A stretch of DNA of 64,000 nt, from the NCBI GenBank assembly GCA_921293015.1, contig OV121094.1:8484764-8548763 (forward strand), given 5' to 3'. The notes beneath the pieces were generated by a model that saw nothing but the letters and a program-made list of their open reading frames with translations, did no database searches and had not been told where the DNA came from. The stretch comes from Phorcus lineatus (lineage: Eukaryota; Mollusca; Gastropoda; Trochida; Trochidae). Every line of letters starts with the position of its first letter. Positions within the stretch are counted from its first letter, which is position 1. Shown piece after piece: positions 50,801 to 60,700 of this stretch. The position numbers were made by a program, and so were the translations under genes.

Positions 50801-53800
50801 CTAAAATGACAAACTGCAAAGGTGTTTCATTGCATCATAGAAAGAAAAATCCTGATAAAATGTCAACTTGCCAAAAGTGGAAAGTGCACATATGCACATA
50901 TTGAAACTTGCTACAGTTTATGTGATTGTTAAATCATCCTCACCTTGTGTCACTCTCTTGGGCACTATCTGTTCCTAGTGCTCTTCCCTCCAAAAGAATC
51001 TTGCTCGCCTGGGTAATGTCTCTTTTGGTGAGACAGGTGTCAGTTTTGTCACATATTGTGGAGTCACTTTTGTCTTTCCTCCAAACATTACTCATTTCTT
51101 TGAAGTCACCGTCACATTCGTCATAACCGTTTGCACTTTTAGCACTTCCAGGACGTGAGTTAGATTTTTGCGGATTTGTATTTTCATCATTTTCACTCAA
51201 ATTACCTGTAATGTCTTTAGCAGCCTTTGAAGAATCTCCAGACTCGTTAATAGTTTCTTTGTCCCTGAGATCCAAATCTGAGTCTCTCCTTTCACAGTTT
51301 TTCACCTTTGCAATGTTGAAATGTCTCACTTGACTAGAATCAGAGCTTTTCGATGATGAAATTGTTGTGCGTTGTTCAAAAGATGTGACTTCGATGACAT
51401 TTTCAGCGACAGAAACTGAATTTCTGCTCGGGAGGGAATTTGTTCCGTCCAATACTTCAACTTCCTGCATGAAGTCGGGAACAGATGGTGGGTTGGAATT
51501 CTGGTCAACAATGCTGGGTGATGATGCGTACCTGACTGTACAGTCATGCTTTAAAGTCACACCCTCGGCATTAGGGGACGGCGGCACACGTGGTTCTAAA
51601 TATTTCGATGGTGAAGTTGTTTTTAAGGCACCATTTTTGTCCAGATTGTCACAACATTCGCTCCGATCATATTCAGGAGATGTAGGCAATTTCCTGTTTG
51701 TACATCCGATCCTGGTTTGGTGATACTCCACACTGTCGAGTCCTCGCTTGTTTGGGACGTCACTCGAAGGACATCTCTCAAACTTTGAAATAAAATTCAT
51801 CAGGTCAAATATTATAAACATGCTGCTTCATAAAACTAAAAGAACTTTTAAAAATGAAATAAATGCATACATAAGTTAATGCCTTTACAAAATATTCAAT
51901 AAAGTGTGAGCTTCATTAGTTACTGGCTATCAGAAAGGCTTAATTCTCAACACTGATTAATCTTAACCGTTGAATCTGACTGGGACAAAACTGATGCTTT
52001 TTTATTTTCCTTTTTAACATATCAATGCTATTTCTTGTTTAACAAAATGGCTCCATTCGTTAGTTATCATGAATAAATCATTGTAGTTGAAAGTAGCTGA
52101 GTTTATCAGGTTTATCATCAGAAAAAAGTGTACCTTTATCTTATCTCTTCATGCCATAACATTTAGAAAGCTACGCCAATAGACTAAGAATCCTCACAGT
52201 TGAGAAATAGCAGGAAAGCAATTTAATCCACATTACATTAGTGTTTTGATCAAATTATTTATTTATCAGAATAATAAGTTAACCATACCTTAAGATTTTA
52301 GTAGCAAAGACATAAATGAGTCTTATTTACAGTTGTTGATTAATAATCTCAAAACGTTCATCCATTTAATGCGTTTAAGAATCCTTTTGCCTCTTCAATA
52401 TTAAGGCAGAATATAAATAAATTTGATTTTTTGTCACTGTCACTTAAGTTTCAGAAACAGTTGAACAACAATGAATCCTGGAAATTCAAAAGGAGAACTG
52501 GTTTGTGAAATTGTGATATAACCGTCCATTATAATTATAATAAAAGCTTTCTTGTAACGTGCATATATCCATGACAGTGCATGCTTAAAGCTGCAAATTG
52601 CATTTCTACCCTGAGGGAATAGAACTTCAATGCAGCCTATTAAGTGCTTTGCACCAACGTGTAGGTCCATCCTTCCCTTGTTCAGGTATCTAATTGTACA
52701 GCTGGGTGGACTGAGTGCAATCTGTACCATTATAAGTTAAAGGGGGAGTTCTCTTTTTGTGTAGACATTTTTTGGAGCAGAAAGGACTTGGCATGACGTG
52801 TACCATATAGCTTGCTTGTTGTCAGCCTTCATTCACTGCCCAATTAAATTTTAAAATGGCAGAATACCTTATCATTAATAAGGACATTGAGGCTGATTGA
52901 AAATTTATTCTGTTTCAGTATAATAACTAGTGAATATTTTGTGCATACAATTATCTATATCAATCAGAAAGTAACCAAGAAGCCTTCTAAGTGTTCTGCA
53001 CTTCTATTTATCACCAGTCAAAACTAAGATATAATTTGAGATTTTCCTGAATTGAAATGAATATATAGAGATTATTACCCGAGGAAGTGCGTCATATGAC
53101 TAACTAGACTAATATGGCTAATTAGTGTATTACCCTCGCTCTTGCAATACAAAAATTCACACTCATTTCGTAAAAGTCAAATGAAATGCTACTCAATTTC
53201 AAAGGCATGGAAATATTCAGAAAACGGCATCTTTCCCTTCCGCCGTCCCGCTACCGTGACGTCACCAGCAATGATTTTATGACGTCACAGGCGACGAAAA
53301 ACGGTAACTCACGGTATGACAATCGTTGCTAGGCAAAAGTGATATGTGCACATGTGCTCATATTGAAAATATGAGACCGCTTATGAATAACCATATGGGT
53401 AATAAAAATTGTTATCGTAATCTGCTCTCTGTTCAGTGATTGGCCAATCAAAATAAAGCTTTTGTTATTACGAAATAAACTGCCTTGTCAATTGCTTATC
53501 AAATCAACAATCCCATTGAAAAGAAACATCAAAGTCAAAAGGTTTTTTTTACATTCCTGGAAGGGATCCTAAAAAACACAAAACATGGCCACTGCGTTGC
53601 TAGTGCCAAAATTGGCAAATGAGAAATAAAGTGAAAATACCTTTAAATTTAAAATGTGTCAGTTATGAGCTCACGAAAAATATTAATGCAGATTCTGATC
53701 TTAAAATCATTTATTTCATAGGAATTGAAAACTTGATTAAATATTATTCAGGTTAAACCCTAACACCCTTAGATAATTATTAACCAACTCTGCTATATGG

Positions 53801-56800
53801 TGTTGAAAGTGACTGAAAGCATAAATATAACAATTTAACTATGCGGACAGCAACAGGTCAAAGGTCAAAATAACAGGCTATTAGTTATAAAACAATGGCG
53901 AGGATGAAAGGCAGGGTCAGTTCGCATTGCTAAAATTGAAAACTAACACAATACCTGGTACAACAGCTTGTTTGTGTATCAGTAATTCTCTAGGTGGTTC
54001 TGGCCCTATGATTGTTTGTTTATCATTATAATATACATGCATTCATAAGCTCTTAAAAACATCAACAACAATTTGATTAAATTATTATGGAAGACAATAT
54101 AAAATCAACAAACAACTAAATTTTAAAATTATTTTTGATATTTTGATGAAATCTTTTTTAAATATGGAATGATGCCAATAGTATCTAAGAGACCCACTTT
54201 AGGTCAATGACCTAATGCCATATAGCCACCCTGGACAGTGTCACACAGATGAATAATTGTGACATCAAAATGTGGCCTCGGGAACTGCAGTCAATTTTTT
54301 GGAAAATGACAAAATGACATTCACACACTAACACAGAATAATAAAACCTTTAGACAAGCAGAATCTACTTTACATAATGTATCCTTTTGCAGTGTTTTGG
54401 CCTAGCAAACTTGTGGGATTTTAAGAAACAATTTCAAATCAACTATTCAGAATCAAGAATACACCGGTTGTTACGCTACATAATATGTACACACAAGAAA
54501 CATACTTACAATGAACTGGAACTCTGAATGGGGTTGAATGGAGTGCTGACCAGGGGCTATCTTGTAGCCGTTTGTGTGACCAAAAGTAATTTTATCTCCC
54601 TCCTTCAAAATGCGATGGTCTTTTATCTGTGATTGTAAATAAAGAAAAGAAATATAAAATTGATATTATAAGTGTTACTTTAAAGCGTAACCAATCAAGA
54701 CAAATATTCTGTTCATTTTACAGGAATTGGGAAAGACAGGAGCCATGGGCCATTTAGCACATTAGATGAAGAAATGGCGTATTAAAATTAGAACTTTTAC
54801 TTTTGTTATCAATGAAAATTGCGCATTCAAAATTAAAAAAATGACTAAAATCCCTAAAATGGCCCATTGTCAAAGCTGTCCTCAACGATCCCTGTATTAG
54901 AACTACTAGAAAATGAAATATTTAATGATATCAAATGATTGATTAATGATAATACATGCAATATATAAACTGCATCATCACTGGAAGTTTCAAACATTCG
55001 AAGATATTTGAGAATGATTTATTGTTTAATGCCGCTTGATCAATATTTCAATTGTAAGCGACATGCATTCGAGAGATAGATAATGCTTTTTAAACAATAA
55101 GTTTACATGAAGGCACCTGTTCTAGTCTGAAAAGATGAAAACATTTTATCGTGTATCATGTGTATGGTCCAGTCAATGACATACTGTTGAAAACCTGTGT
55201 AAATGACTTTTTGCAACCTTGTTATATGAAATTAAATCTCACACTCTTGCCCAGAGTATTGTAACACTTTCATTGAAAAACTAAATTTATTTTCTTCAAC
55301 ACTTTTAGATATGTTTTGGGAGAATCTTCTACCCACCCTAACATCGTTGATGAATGTTCCATTGAGGCCCCTTTCTTGAAGAACAAATTCAACCTGACCA
55401 TTCTCCTTTAGTTTGGCTTCGATGTTGGCATGGTGACGAGAGATAAAGTTCTTCAACACCTTAGAGTCCAGGTAGAAGTCGTTGTCAGGACTCCTTCCAA
55501 ACCGATTCACACCAAGTCTCAGTCTGGAATGACATCACTTCATCAGATTGGACATCAACATATATACAGACAGAGTCGACAAGTGCATTACATTCACTTG
55601 TCTGTTGTTGAACCCTATAGTCTTCTAAAACAATCAGGGATTGGGAAAGGTAGGGGCCATTTAGCAGCACATTGGATGAAAATATGGCCCATTTAAATTA
55701 TACATTACACATAACCGGTAATTTCAAGCTTTAAATGGTAGTCAATTAAAAAATTAGTTGGGAGCCGTGTTTGCAAGTCATTTTTTAGCCGTTTTTGCCA
55801 ATTTGTAGCTGTTTACGCCAGTAGACGTTTTTTCCAGATCTCTGTTAAAAATGAACAACTAAGCATCACCATCACAAAAGAGTCTCTTTATCAAAGGGGC
55901 ATAAATTATGTTGTTGGAGTCAAAAATGTCAAACTTCATGAATGGTGATATTGTATTGAGTATAGTGGTTGTATCTGAAACTTAGCATCTACATGCTTAT
56001 CAGTTCAGTACAGTGACAGGTAGAAGTAGTGATTTATGATCGAAAACCGGACAATAGCACCTGCCAATGACTCAAATGATTTGCAAAATTATTATTGCAG
56101 ACAGAAAGACAAACATTGGCAGTGATAAGTAAGTGATTCAAATCATATAAATGTAAATGTGACATAAAATTTCTGATTCTGAATATTTATTTCAGGTATA
56201 AGGGTTTCGATAAAGGGTATCTCAAAGCTAATTAATGTCTGTTATTCGAAAAATGCAGTTGATATCATGTCATAATAATGAGATTATACATTGGGTAATA
56301 TATATGGTTTTAACTTTGTTCAGATTTCAACTCCATCAATGTCCACCGGCACTGGTTTTGTCTATAAATTTACGGGTTTACACTACAGCACCCAATGCCC
56401 TATCCTCTAAGACGTTGAACTTGAACAACTCAGTCCGTAAACACGTTCAGTTCTCATTTGGAAAATGGATTTCTTATTTCTATAACGGGTAGGGCCTAAC
56501 GTTGTGTTGGTTTTTTTTGACAACATCACTTATCCACTTGGGCTTATAAATCAATCGTTTCCGAAATAAAGCTTGAATATGTAAAGGACACTGACATAGT
56601 AAAAGTCAAGCACGTAATGTAACGATGCGAGAATAAAAAACAAACTAGGCCACAATCATTGTATAACAAAACACAAAACATGGACGCGGAAGCTAAGCAT
56701 GTTACAGTGCTGTCGGGTAAAGCTACGCACCTAAGAGATAGATGTTCATTCTTCAGGAAAAAATACAGTAAATGGGATAAAAACCACTTCATTGTTAAAG

Positions 56801-57416
56801 TTTAGAGCTTCACTGATAATATTAATGTAAAATATTCATGCTGAAATGTGTTTGTCAGTGACACTGAAAGTTTTCCAACGACTACCCCCCTATTCCCGTA
56901 GGTGGTCACGTGTAGGCTAAAGATACGCACGCGGGGTTTGAATGCACCATACACTTCCAATATTATGATTTTGATAGATTTTTAAACTGTTTTCTGAAGT
57001 CTAGGTTAGGACAGACTGATAGTCGGATCAATACTTTGGTTTCCAATAACATTTGTTATGTGGGAAGGAAAACTGCTTGATTACGATATGTTTTCTAGGA
57101 ATTTTGTCAATTTTTACCGATGTTTTGCCAATAATCAACAATTAAGTCCTTTTTACCTTTTCAAAAATGTCATGATTACTTCTAAATTGCCTAAAGATGC
57201 ATAGACATAAATTTATTACAAGATAACACTCATCCTGCTTTACTAGGTTAAGTTTTGTGAGAGTGCGTATCTTTATCCGACGCGTATCTTTACCCGACAC
57301 GGCTGTACACGTCGTCACAAGAAAAATACAAACCTCATCACACTTAGTACTCTCCTGCACGAGGCAGCAGGGCCTACCCTGCGGATTTGCCAAGTTTCAC
57401 ATTCCTTGGTGTCCAT
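38855..57416 (-). CDS. TCF19: TCF19-like protein: FHA domain plus PHD finger
   Basis: Minus-strand exons: 57416-57361 (first exon, tentative), 55523-55337, 54626-54510, 51782-50944, 49874-49819, 42358-42299, 41989-41844, 39232-39134 and 38959-38855. All phases match; total 554 residues. Residues ~20-120 form an FHA (phosphothreonine-binding) domain with RFGRSPDNDF, FISRHHANIEA and GLNGTFINDVR, followed by HRILKEGDKITFG and HSEFQFIF. Residues ~121-430 are a Ser/Asp/Glu-rich disordered linker. KKRKKKRFGPTRQKRSR is a likely nuclear signal. Residues 472-520 form a PHD finger: CASC, WVQCDDCDLWFHTVCVGC and a closing HCGC. FHA followed by a C-terminal PHD with WVQCDxCDxWFH is the layout of vertebrate TCF19, a chromatin reader linked to cell-cycle genes. 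This protein is longer (TCF19 is ~345 residues) because of the linker. The last zinc pair is C-x-C rather than the usual C-x2-C. The true first exon is the least certain part. Confidence 0.9.
41079..41523. mobile_element. hAT-like MITE with 8-bp TSD, TCF19-like intron 7
   Basis: Terminal inverted repeats AAGGGTGTCATGATAC and GTATCGTGACATCCC, flanked by the 8-bp duplication TGAAAAGT at 41071-41078 and 41524-41531. The interior is rich in GTATCGAT-type palindromes and has no transposase. An 8-bp TSD with GGGTGTCA ends fits hAT. Confidence 0.75.
41574..41798 (-). mobile_element. SINE, truncated at the tRNA end
   Basis: It matches the SINE at 28485-28797 from the 3' domain (TTTTAACGCCGTTTTCAAG) to GCCGAGCCCCTGGCG but lacks the tRNA head, so it is 5'-truncated. 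It also lacks the ~17 bases corresponding to CTGCGAGCATCGGCT. It ends 46 bases from the splice donor of the PHD exon (41844). Confidence 0.85.
42730..43197. mobile_element. TTAA-flanked MITE, copy 3
   Basis: A 468-bp copy of the 13046-13516 element in TCF19-like intron 5, with TTAA at 42726-42729 and 43198-43201. The left terminus is intact (AGAGCCACTCCGTGA); the right has changed to TCACATGGTGGCTC. Confidence 0.85.
43895..43975. repeat. GACGGACGGACAG plus CCCCC/GGGGG hairpin end
   Basis: GACTGACGGACGGACAGTGC is followed by ATACCCCCAGAAAC and TTGCGGGGGGGAC. The same order (GACGGACA repeats, then a CCCCC...GGGGG hairpin) ends the minisatellite element at 46267-46352, so this is a related element end. 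Confidence 0.5.
44440..44690 (+). repeat. Uninterrupted copy of the 27.5-kb interspersed repeat
   Basis: It matches 27510-27604 joined to 28012-28190, with CTGTGCTTGTCGTCCAAGCT where the other copy carries the palindromic insertion. It therefore serves as the empty-site reference. Confidence 0.7.
45116..46352. repeat. Minisatellite element, ~170-bp unit, seven copies
   Basis: The phrase ATGGTTGATAAGTGTAT and its variants recur near 45187, 45352, 45519, 45679, 45849, 46020 and 46191, a period of 160-171 bases. The later copies are nearly identical. The array is preceded by CACATACCCCCGCTTC at 45113-45128. It is followed by a GACGGACA-type tract (46267-46308) and a terminal hairpin, TATACCCCCGCTTAC with GTAAGGCGGGGGTATA (46318-46352). 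The shared TACCCCCGC at both ends suggests one mobile unit whose interior has amplified. It lies in TCF19-like intron 5. There is no coding function; frames through it are short. Confidence 0.85.
47118..47240 (+). repeat. (AAT)n plus TATATAGCACC interspersed repeat
   Basis: AATAATAATAATGATGAACT then TTATATAGCACCTTATTTCC and GCTGCTCAATGGCGCT is a phrase found repeatedly in invertebrate interspersed repeats. The 3' limit is unclear, and the following ~300 bases read open without any domain I know. Confidence 0.5.
47855..48840. mobile_element. Foldback element with multiplied arms, hosting a SINE
   Basis: Left arms at 47862-47920 and 47928-47985 carry CCCACAGAGGTCGCTCAAGT-like sequence. Right arms at 48306-48334, 48351-48402, 48728-48780 and 48783-48835 are the complement (for example AACTTGAGCTACCTC). 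The arm sequence is related to the termini of the MULE-like MITEs at 5932 and 9052. The SINE at 48418-48715 interrupts the right arms. It lies in TCF19-like intron 5. Confidence 0.65.
48418..48715 (-). mobile_element. tRNA-derived SINE with TSD, deleted tRNA stem
   Basis: The duplication GGTAAAAAAGAGG flanks it at 48404-48417 (one extra A) and 48716-48728. It is nearly identical to the 28485-28797 copy, but about 25 bases between the A and B boxes (the anticodon region) are missing, and the B box reads TTTCGAATCC. It probably no longer transcribes. Confidence 0.9.
50658..50922 (+). repeat. Tandem 134-bp duplication
   Basis: GATGGCCTGCTAAAATGACA starts copies at 50658 and 50792. Both run through TCCTGATAAAAT, a GTGCACAT palindrome and TTGCTACAGTTTAT. 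It sits 22 bases beyond the splice donor of the long linker exon of the TCF19-like gene. Confidence 0.85.
53070..53410. mobile_element. Possible TIR element (TTATTACCC ends)
   Basis: ATTATTACCCGAGG and CATATGGGTAATAAAA face each other about 340 bp apart. The interior is GC-richer, with paired TGACGTCAC motifs at 53258-53267 and 53279-53288. There is no target duplication, so this is weak. Confidence 0.35.
54720..54893 (-). repeat. Inverted copy of the 32000-32203 repeat
   Basis: It starts GGAATTGGGAAAGACAGGAG and ends CCTAAAATGGCCCATTGTC, matching 32000-32203 in reverse complement. A third, partial copy is at 55633-55695. These flank the FHA exons. Confidence 0.65.
55007..55065 (+). mobile_element. 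Solo stem-loop insertion, decayed copy 3
   Basis: ATTGTTTAATGCCGCTTGAT, CAATATTTCAATTG and AAGCGACATG match the 35158-35214 unit with about ten changes. CATTCGAAGATA (54995) and CATTCGAGAGATA (55066) are imperfect direct repeats on each side. It has a similar length to the other two solo copies. Confidence 0.6.
55884..56130. repeat. Decayed fragment of the TTAA MITE
   Basis: GTTGTTGGAGTCAAAAATGT, ATGATCGAAAACCGGACAAT and other phrases match 42750-42960 with many substitutions. The termini are lost. It lies in the TCF19-like first intron. Confidence 0.65.
57361..57416 (-). CDS. TCF19: Candidate first coding exon of TCF19-like gene
   Basis: From ATG at 57416 the frame reads MDTKECETWQIRRVGPAA, then splits a codon at GT (GTGCAG). 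The exit phase (2) is exactly what the exon at 55523 needs. The C-x2-WQIRRVG string resembles the opening β-strand of TCF19-type FHA proteins. A GTAGGC donor at 57377 is an alternative but would break the phase unless another exon exists. Confidence 0.45.
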
Positions 57417-57781
57417 TTGGGGGGTCAGGGGCCCAAAAAATGACCATGACCCGAATGCTTTGAAATTGCCGCGAAAATGGCGGCCACGAAATATTCACCA
57501 AATGTGACGCTTTTGACAGCTCGTTTTTTGCCGTCGAGGTGCGATTCCACGGAAATGCGCGATGTTTACCGAACACTCGAAGGAGTAATTATTGTAAGTT
57601 GAACAACTAAATCAAAACAAATTACATTTGTGCAATAACACTATGATAAAATTCTTAATAATTCTGTAAAATAATACTAAAAGCTATTGTTTCAAAAAAT
57701 AACACTCAAATTCGGTAACGAAATTTTGCTTCGATACATATTTCCAACGACTAGTGGATGGTCCCTCATTTCGGGAAATGA
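57417..57781. promoter_or_regulatory. Divergent CpG-rich promoter, TCF19-like / TMEM222
   Basis: The two ATGs point away from each other, 365 bases apart. The interval 57440-57560 is clearly richer in CpG (ACGACGC-, GCCGCGAAAATGGCGGCC-, GCGCGATG-type sequence) than its AT-rich surroundings. AAAATGGCGGCC (57473-57484) matches the YY1-type core. No TATA box was seen. Confidence 0.55.
57758..57781 (+). promoter_or_regulatory. uORF whose stop abuts the TMEM222 start
   Basis: ATG GTC CCT CAT TTC GGG AAA TGA encodes MVPHFGK. Its TGA (57779-57781) is immediately followed by the TMEM222 ATG at 57782. A second ATG at 57778 opens a 15-codon frame overlapping the main start. Both would affect initiation if the transcript begins upstream, which is not known. 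Confidence 0.5.
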
Positions 57782-60700
57782 ATGGCGACCATAACAGAGA
57801 GACAACCGTCTATGGAGGGTTCTAAAAACGAAAAGACGACGATCAACATGCCAGGTCAACTTCCTATGTACAACGGAAACAACAGGGTAGATCATAAGAA
57901 GTGTCGTTACCCACACTGTATTGTGTGGACTCCCATTCCGTGCATCACGTGAGATTTTCATTATGTTGTCGAATCTGGAACCTTTGTTTACGTAAATAAT
58001 CCTTCAATACAAAAAATATAAATAATGCAAAATCTTATTATATAAGTAACCAAATGTTTTTCATAGGGTGAAACATTGCTAATATGAAAAAGGTCCTATT
58101 TGGGTCTAATTCTCTATAGAATCTCTCAGCAACTAAGGCACCTCAGACGTGTATGAAAGTGTATGAAAGTAGCTGCCCGCGTGTTAAGATTTTAAAAATA
58201 AAAAGCCTTGTAGATGATGATCATATATGTAGGACTCAGATCTGTGGCGGGTCCCTAATCTATGACGGGTTTCCTTATCTGTGGATTGTTTGATTGTTAG
58301 ACTGTTTCATGACGTCATGCTAAGTGACGTCATTATGCGATGACATCATAATAGCTAACTGTTCCCGTCGTAGGGCCCAATTGCGACGCTAGCGTAATAC
58401 TGTAAAATCATAATATTTCGCGGGGGTTTAATTTTCGCGCTTTTCGCGCAAAGCCATAATGCGCGAATAATAAAACATCGCGAAATATTATGGTTATGAA
58501 CGTGAAGAAAACCAATGACAGACAAATAATTTAATTGACACATTTTATTACTCACAGGAATGTACCATGGTTCGTTCATTAATGACGAGTCACTAATTAG
58601 AGCTCTCACAAGTGTGTACGCCGATTTGCACGTTGTTTGTTGTGCAAACACAGTCATCACAATAATCCGGCCTGGCGGAATCCACTCTTGATCGCCAATA
58701 TGCGTGTCCTGATGTTTTGATTGCGGTACGCTTCAGCTTCGATTCGGTGCGTATTGCGGTACAGGACCCTCGATTCGGTATATTTTCGTCGCCGCTAATG
58801 GCTGAAATATTGCCCAAGCGGCGTTAAGCAATAACTCACTCACTCACTCGGTATATTTTCAGTTCGGTATGAAATTTCTTTGAACGAGATCTCGAGAAGT
58901 CACATCATTCGAACACTATTGTTTGTAGTTAAAGATCAAACTAAACCGTTCCAAATGTTTACTTCCGGGAAAACCTGGCAACAGGTATCGTTACCACTTC
59001 AAAACTTCAATAAGTTTAATGACAATAAATACAAGAAAATTGATCATTGACTTTTTGAATAAATATTATTGTTTTTATAAGTTAATTACTACTAGTTTCA
59101 CTGTAATCTTTGCTGCACGGTGCATGTAGTTTTGCTCACTAAATTTTTCCTACTGCTTAGTCGATGTGCGCGAAAATTAAACCCCGCGAATCAGTCATTT
59201 TTTGTGTTTGCGCGAAAATAACACCCCGCGAAAATAAATGATTTTACAGTAATTAGGGAAGTCACAGGGAGATATTGCGAAGGGATAACGATCAAATAGT
59301 AAAGAGTCCATATCCCAATTACGAAAATACATTAAACAATACCTTACATGTAAATGAGACATTTGCGGCTTTGTGCCACATCAATTGTGTTTATATTGTA
59401 GGATATTTTTAGTCCTCGGTGAGTCTGTCTTCTTTAGCCCTTAGATATTGAAAGACTATCTTTTGTAACCCTTGGGTTCCTGTCGACAAATTTTAGGGTA
59501 AGTTTGTCTAGCGTAAGGTTTGGTTAATCATTGCAGAATAATAAAAAAAAGGTACAAATGTCAGGCATTTGAAAATCTGCCATAGATTTTTGAAATCCGC
59601 CACAGATTTGAGGCCTGCCATGGATTCGAGTCTTACACATATGTATATTTTGATAATTTTGTAAAATAAGTAAAAGTAAAGCACCCTTTTTCATAGCTGA
59701 GGGAATTCCCTCCCACTGACAAGCAATGAAAATAGTGATTGAAGGGAATCCCCTTTCAAAGTTTCTATTGACAGCATGACTTTAAATTTTCTTTCAGATG
59801 GCTTATCCCAATCATAGGCCATATGGGAATAGCAACAACTTCTGGTGTCATCAGAGATTTTGCAGGACCTTATTTTGTGTCTGTAAGTTAGTTTCTTTTA
59901 AAGCATCTTTGTTTAAATGTCCTGTATGGCATTTGTTAATCTGATTTTATATGTAGAGAGAGGCATTGTTATGTTAATGTTACATTCATGAACTTTTTTT
60001 GGATTACATTAATTTATTTTTTTACAAATTGTATATTCTTTTATATATATTTATTATCAATTCTATTGTTTTTATTATTAGTTCTTTATGTTTCTGCATT
60101 CTGTGTTGTAGGAAGATGAAATGGGATTTGGGAATCCAACAAAGTAAGTTTGTTTAATTCAATTGAATATTTTTTTCCGGCAAAGTTTAAACTTAACTCT
60201 TACGTTGCTGAATATTATTTTGACCAGTTTTGCCCCCGTGGCTGAATTTTCCAGCACTCGCCTCGCTACCGTTATAGCGCAATTAGCCCCTGTGGCCGAA
60301 TTTTCCAGCACCGCCAGATGCGACCGTTTTAACAACATATGGCGTGTTTACATGGCGAATTACGGACATTATCGTCGTTTTATACAAAGCTAGTCGGCGA
60401 ATCCCGTGTTACAAATGGATGATACTTACTTGACGCTTTGAATGAAATTTCTATCACCCCTGGAACGGTTTCTACAACTGAAGTAAACTTGTTTTCAATT
60501 CGGGTGCCGTAACTCAATAAATTCCAAGAGCGCATGCGCGAAATCAAAACGAAACTAAAGATGAATAGTTCCTCTTGACATCGATATAAAAATTATTTTT
60601 ATAATATGTTTAGAACGAATTTTACAAAATTTTAAAAATTGTCTTCATTTCAAACATTATAAAATCATTTAATCACTGAGTGCACACATGCAAATTATAT

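Larger units (their letters stand above)
58228..59645. mobile_element. Outer foldback element in TMEM222 intron 1
   Basis: GGACTCAGATCTGTGGCGGG with AATCTATGACGGGTTTCC (58232-58275) is complementary, with changes, to AAATCCGCCACAGATTTGAG and CGAGTCTTACACATATG (59588-59645). It encloses the element at 58398-59251, so this is an older insertion split by a younger one. Confidence 0.6.

Noticed and set aside
57142..57393. 83-codon minus-strand frame overlapping the TCF19-like first exon
   Set aside because: It is a different frame from MDTKECETWQIRRVG, with no donor in a phase that joins the FHA exon.
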